Of a stretch of 64,000 nucleotides of DNA, positions 59,963 to 64,000 are shown piece by piece; within the stretch, counting starts at the first letter, position 1, and every line of letters begins with the position of its first letter. A program made the translations under genes and the position numbers. The stretch lies in contig JBBMOL010000090.1 in assembly GCA_037954665.1 (NCBI GenBank), positions 1,984,001 through 2,048,000 of the forward strand, read 5' to 3'. The stretch comes from Laguncularia racemosa. Lineage: Eukaryota > Streptophyta > Magnoliopsida > Myrtales > Combretaceae. The notes beneath the pieces are model-generated. The model made no database searches. It saw only the letters and a list, made by a program, of their open reading frames with translations, and was not told the DNA's origin.

Positions 59963-60850
59963 ATGGGGATACAGGAAATAAAGAAAAGAATGGAAAAAGG
60001 AAGAGCTATGGAATTTAATGAAGATGAAGAGGAGGTGTTGAGGTATGGTCACAAGTTATGTCTGCCAAGTGTAGAGGAAATGAGGAATGAAATGCTGAAA
60101 AAGGCACATTCTTTGAGGTACTCCATTCACCCTAGAAATACCAAGATTTATAAGGATTTGAAAAGTCATTACTAGTGGAAGAATATGAAGAGAGAGATTG
60201 TTAATTATGTATCGAAGTGCCTGACATGCCAACAAATAAAGATAAAACATCAAAGACCCGCAAGCATGTTATAGCCTTTACCTATACCACAATAGAAATG
60301 GGAACATGTAATCATGGATTTCATCACAGTACTACCCAAATCTGTGACAAAGTTAGACACCGTATGGTTGATTGTAGACCGATTTACAAAATTGGCTCAC
60401 TTTATACCAATAAATACTGGGTATAAACTTGAGAAATTAGCACAAATCTACATCAAAGAAATTATAAAATTGCATGAAATACCGGTCTCTATAATGTTAG
60501 GGGGAGATACCAAATTTGTGATGAGATTTTGAAATAGCTTGCACAAGGCTCTAGGGATAAAGTTACAGTTTAATATGGCTTTTCAACCTCAAATAGATAG
60601 TCAGTTAAAGCGAGATATTTAGATATTGGAAGACATGTTAACGGCGTATGCATTAGACCTTGGTGGAAATTAAGATGAACACTCGCCCTCAGTAGAGTTT
60701 GCCTACAATAATAGTTATCAAGCTACTATCTAAATGGCACCTTATGAAATGTTGTATGAGAGAAAACGTCAATCACCTTTGCATTGGGATGAGGTGAGTG
60801 AGAAACAAATATTAAGACCTAATCTAGTACAAACAAAGCTAAACCAATCA
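59963..60850 (+). pseudogene. gypsy integrase relic
   Basis: Zinc-binding HHCC region near 60100-60240 (HSLRYSIHPRNTKIY, then VSKCLTCQQIK). Core: IMDFITVLPKS with the first Asp near 60315, FTKLAHFIPINTGY, and MLGGDTKFVMRF with the second Asp near 60505. The position of the catalytic Glu (normally GQSERTIQ) reads SQLKRDI near 60600, a Lys replacement. The remainder LEDMLTAYALD and VEFAYNNSYQAT is recognisable. Inactive. Confidence 0.88.
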
Positions 60851-60924
60851 GATAGAGAATGCAATCCACCTAAAGCCGTTAGAAGTCATATGCAAACAAG
60901 ATGAGACACCCATTGGAATTCTAA

Positions 60925-61314
60925 GTGAAATATCATGTGATGTTGAAGATCTTATCTACAAAGGGAGTGATAAGGTTTGGACTAAGGGGAAAATTGAACC
61001 TCAGATATGTAAGACCCTTTGAAATTCTTAAGAAAATTAGACCAATGGCATACAAAGTGGCATTGCCATCAAGTTTGGCTATGGTACATAATCTATTTCA
61101 CATTTCCATGCTTAGGAAGTATATACTTAACCCAAATCAGATCACTGCACTGAAACCTCTACAAGTGCAACAAAACCTCACGATAGTAACTACGGAGCAG
61201 ATTTTGAGAAGACAAGTCATCAAGTATGTTAAAGTGCAGTGGAGTAACCAAACAAAAAGAGAAGCAACCTGAGAATTAAAAGAGGAGATAAGAAGAAGGT
61301 GTCTAGAACTCTTC
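60925..61314 (+). pseudogene. Integrase C terminus with chromodomain-like tail
   Basis: An open stretch to 61272 reads GKLNLRYVRPFEILKKI and MVHNLFHISMLRKYI, then EQILRRQVIKYVKVQWSN. After one stop comes ELKEEIRRRCLELF. The EQIL..R..VKV.W.N..REAT(W)E pattern is the C-terminal motif of Tekay-type chromoviruses, and it supports the clade call. Confidence 0.8.
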
Positions 61315-61349
61315 AATAAAATAAGTAATTTTCAAAGATGAACATTCTT

Positions 61350-61362
61350 GCAGGGGGGAGAA
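61350..61362 (+). other. Polypurine tract of the gypsy element
   Basis: GCAGGGGGGAGAA, purine-only after the C, directly before the 3' LTR start. Confidence 0.9.
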
Positions 61363-63047
61363 TGTAAATATTTAGATATTATTTTAAATATATATATGTA
61401 ATTTATATCATTATTTAAAATCTACCAAGGATAAAATAAAGAATAAGATATATTAATAGAGGCAAGATAGTCTTTTCACAGCTTTGGGTATATAAACCCT
61501 TTCCCTGATTTGTCACTACGAAACCCTAATTCACTCCACAAAAACTCTCTTAAAGAACAGAACAAACCCTCAGGAATTTAAAGGGAGAACAAGGGAATCA
61601 ACATTTTTGCTTATCTTCTAATATTTTCTTTTAAGTTGTGATAAGGCAAAAAGGTACATGGCCTCCCAACATGGCCTTGTCGTATCCCGTGTTAAAACTC
61701 ATAATATACAGAAAGGTATACGACCATGTTGTACCTCGAGTTAAAACCTAGACTATTAAAAAAAGTACATGGCCTCTTAACATAACCATGTCTTACCTGT
61801 GTTAAAAAGAGAGAGAGAGAGAAATGTACACAGCCTTTGGCACGGTCATATACTACCTCATGTTTACCTACACAGCCTTCAACATGACTGTGTTAAGTTG
61901 AAATGCATACATTTCATTTTAATGTATTGAGATAAAATTTTAAGATGATGTAATTAGGATTATGTATAGGTTTAGAGGATTTGTGAAGCTATAGACATGT
62001 AAGCAAAAGTCAAGATTTGCAAAGTTAGGTACATGTATATCATGTGTGTTGTTTGTGCTTGTTAAACTAGATATTGTGTATGTATTAATTATTATTGTAA
62101 TTGAATTTGATTGTGTGCACATGTGTTTGTGAATTGCTGGGTCCGAGAAACCGAGTGTAGGTTTGTGTTCTCGGAGTAGCACCTCGATGATCGGTATGTG
62201 ATGTTGTCCCTAGTAGAGTCGTGTATCAAAATGATCCAAATAGCATGTGAAAGGATGTTGTAAAAGTACTCGTGTTTGTGGAAGGATATTATGAAAGGAC
62301 TTATAGACAATGGAGAGTATCCACTGTTTTATATACATATTATTATATATGGAATAGACTTATGAATAAAAGAGAGTATCCTTTGTCGTATATAAATAGT
62401 TTGTGGAAGGATTGTGAAAGGATATTATGAAAGTTATGTGTGATGGTGTTTATGATGTGATTGTGTATTAGTTAAATATTATAAAAGATAACTAAAATTG
62501 TGTATAAATATTATGTTACATTATACTTGTGTTATTGCTTTTATTATGGCATACGTATGTATTTGTCGGTATACATAGTATTAACCATTAGCTTACCCTT
62601 TGTAGAAACCTTTTTTAGTTGCAAGTGCCACAAGAGAAATTGTAGGGTATGATGAGACCTTAGTAGAGACCAATCAGGATACAGAGGAGAATGTGGAATA
62701 CGTGTACTATAACGAGTAATATCCTAATGAGGGGAAAGGATAATATTGAATATGTTGTAATTATGACTTTGACTATTATTTTATTTAAGTTTTGAAAGCT
62801 TCCGATATATTTAATTGAGGAGATTGAATAGGAATTATGTTTTAAGGATATATATATATTTTCTTCAAAAGTTGTTGTAGTGTTGGAGTCTATAAATGCT
62901 TTCACTGTAGTAATTTGAGAAGTTAATCATCATATTGAATACTTAAAGGTTAATGTTTGGAGAATTGTAGTGTTTTAGCTTTTGTGTGTCTTAACGTAAT
63001 GAGGATACATGGCGAGCCATAGCGTTCTTGAGTTTCGGGGCATTACA
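61363..63047 (+). repeat. 3' LTR of the gypsy element (1685 bp)
   Basis: Runs from TGTAAATATTTAG to ...GGGGCATTACA. TATATAAA at 61489-61496. It matches the 5' LTR along its length apart from the missing ~400-bp block and fewer minisatellite units. The many substitutions between the two LTRs indicate an old insertion. Confidence 0.9.
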
Positions 63048-63052
63048 AAATA

Positions 63053-64000
63053 TTTATTAGCCAAAGAGAACAAGCTATAATTAAAGTTGAGGTAATATAT
63101 TTAAAAAGGAAGTTGATGAGATTGATCCACTAATATGTAGTCTCCATCAACTTTAGGACTTCTTCCCACCGAAGTTCTTCGGTTGCTGTGAATTAGTAGC
63201 CAACATAAATGCTTTTCTTTGTAAAAGCTTGAATAACATTATCTTTATATCTACTCCTTTTTAGAAACCTTGAATCCTAAATTCTATTTTAATCTCTTAT
63301 TAGAATATATTTGTGGTTTCATTTGTTGTGTTTAACTTGTCTATTGTTGATTAATATTTGTTATTATCTTTTTAACATAGTTACACTATTGTTTCTTTCC
63401 TAAAATTCATTGACTTTTAAGTATCGTTTGATTATCAAAATTTTGTGGTACTGAACTGAACAAAACATTTTGTTCTTTGTTTAGTTCACACATTTTCTTA
63501 ATTACTTGACAAAAATGATCATAAAGTACCGGTCAAAATGCTTCTTTTTTGTACTATTCAAAATATCGTTCAAAATCAAATTTACTAGATAAAAACACAA
63601 ACCGATATAAACTAATACTTTGTATATTATATTGAGTGCAATATTTTGTATATTCAAACAATGCACATTATAAAAAATCCTTATCTAATATTGTATACAT
63701 CAAACATGGTACAAAAGAATTCTCTCGTCTTGTTCTCTTTATTTTGTGCTGTCCAGTACTGCAATCCAAATGTTACCTAGTTATATGGAGAGTTTATAAG
63801 TTTAGTGCTTTATTGTTCTTTTCCTTTACTTATAAGTAGCAAATCATCCTAAGGAATTCACAATGTAATGTAATGATAAAGCTTTTATGGTTTTTGCTAA
63901 ATTAGTCTACAAAACTAATGGGTTCTTACTAAAATTTATTTTGAAAGACATTTTTCCTAATTCAGCTAATTATGAAAAATAGGTAATAGGATATTAATAT
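63053..64000. other. AT-rich flank, no gene recognised
   Basis: No repeat ends or protein-like frames; the 67-codon frame at 63636-63839 has no recognisable feature. Confidence 0.5.

Larger units (their letters stand above)
54341..63047 (+). mobile_element. Complete but inactive Ty3/gypsy element, chromovirus (Tekay-like), 8.7 kb
   Basis: Bounded by AAATA target duplications (54336-54340 and 63048-63052). It has a 5' LTR, PBS (TGGTATTAAAGC, 56501-56512), gag, protease, RT, RNase H, integrase, a chromodomain-like C terminus, PPT (GCAGGGGGGAGAA, 61350-61362) and a 3' LTR, in the standard gypsy order. tRNA-iMet priming and the C-terminal motif fit the Tekay/Del chromovirus clade. The polyprotein carries many stops and frameshifts, and key RT and integrase residues are changed, so it cannot move on its own. 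Confidence 0.93.

Noticed and set aside
1..64000. CRISPR arrays, bacterial operons or phage-like systems
   Set aside because: All tandem repeats are plant LTR, minisatellite or microsatellite types, and genes have spliceosomal introns.

Overview
This is a stretch of nuclear DNA from a flowering plant, most likely a eudicot. It is AT-rich, has GT-AG introns, and is packed with Ty1/copia and Ty3/gypsy retrotransposons, hAT-type DNA elements and simple repeats. The species cannot be named from the sequence. Only two intact host genes are visible: a serine carboxypeptidase-like gene of the SCPL20 type (+ strand, 14 exons, 40151-44121, 485 aa) and an eIF5-mimic / BZW-type W2-domain gene (- strand, 8 coding exons, 48494-53448, 411 aa). 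Both were assembled exon by exon, and every junction keeps the frame.

Left part (1-10.3 kb): one degenerate copia element on the - strand is the host for four later insertions. These are a second copia element (+, ending at 1292), a non-autonomous hAT element (3535-4439), and two solo LTRs of one gypsy family in opposite orientations (4456-7183 and 7536-9473). Removing the insertions brings gag, protease, integrase and reverse transcriptase fragments back into order.

Middle left (11.1-22.8 kb): an 11.7-kb composite of another gypsy-type family on the - strand. It has a tRNA-iMet-type primer binding site, a short internal region with a gag-like relic, and two and a half LTR copies, bounded by a near-perfect 5-bp target duplication. 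Each LTR carries a roughly 0.8-1 kb tract of CACACATAC-like sequence. One LTR also holds a 1.8-kb coding relic of unknown family.

Middle (22.8-39.8 kb): no genes. It holds a hAT-like element, a miniature LTR element (TRIM), a four-copy array of 0.93-kb repeats, and a 3.9-kb solo LTR of the CACA family with a perfect ATATG target duplication. A paralogous segment without that LTR survives at 25.4-26.15 kb. A 0.9-kb tandem duplication containing the LTR end lies just upstream of the carboxypeptidase gene.

Right (46-64 kb): a relic gypsy LTR, a second copy of the unknown coding relic, the W2-domain gene, and a complete but dead chromovirus-like gypsy element (54341-63047) with AAATA target duplications. 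No tRNA or rRNA genes and no CRISPR arrays were seen. The two host genes are not functionally linked. The most interesting content is the layered transposon history and the repeat families.
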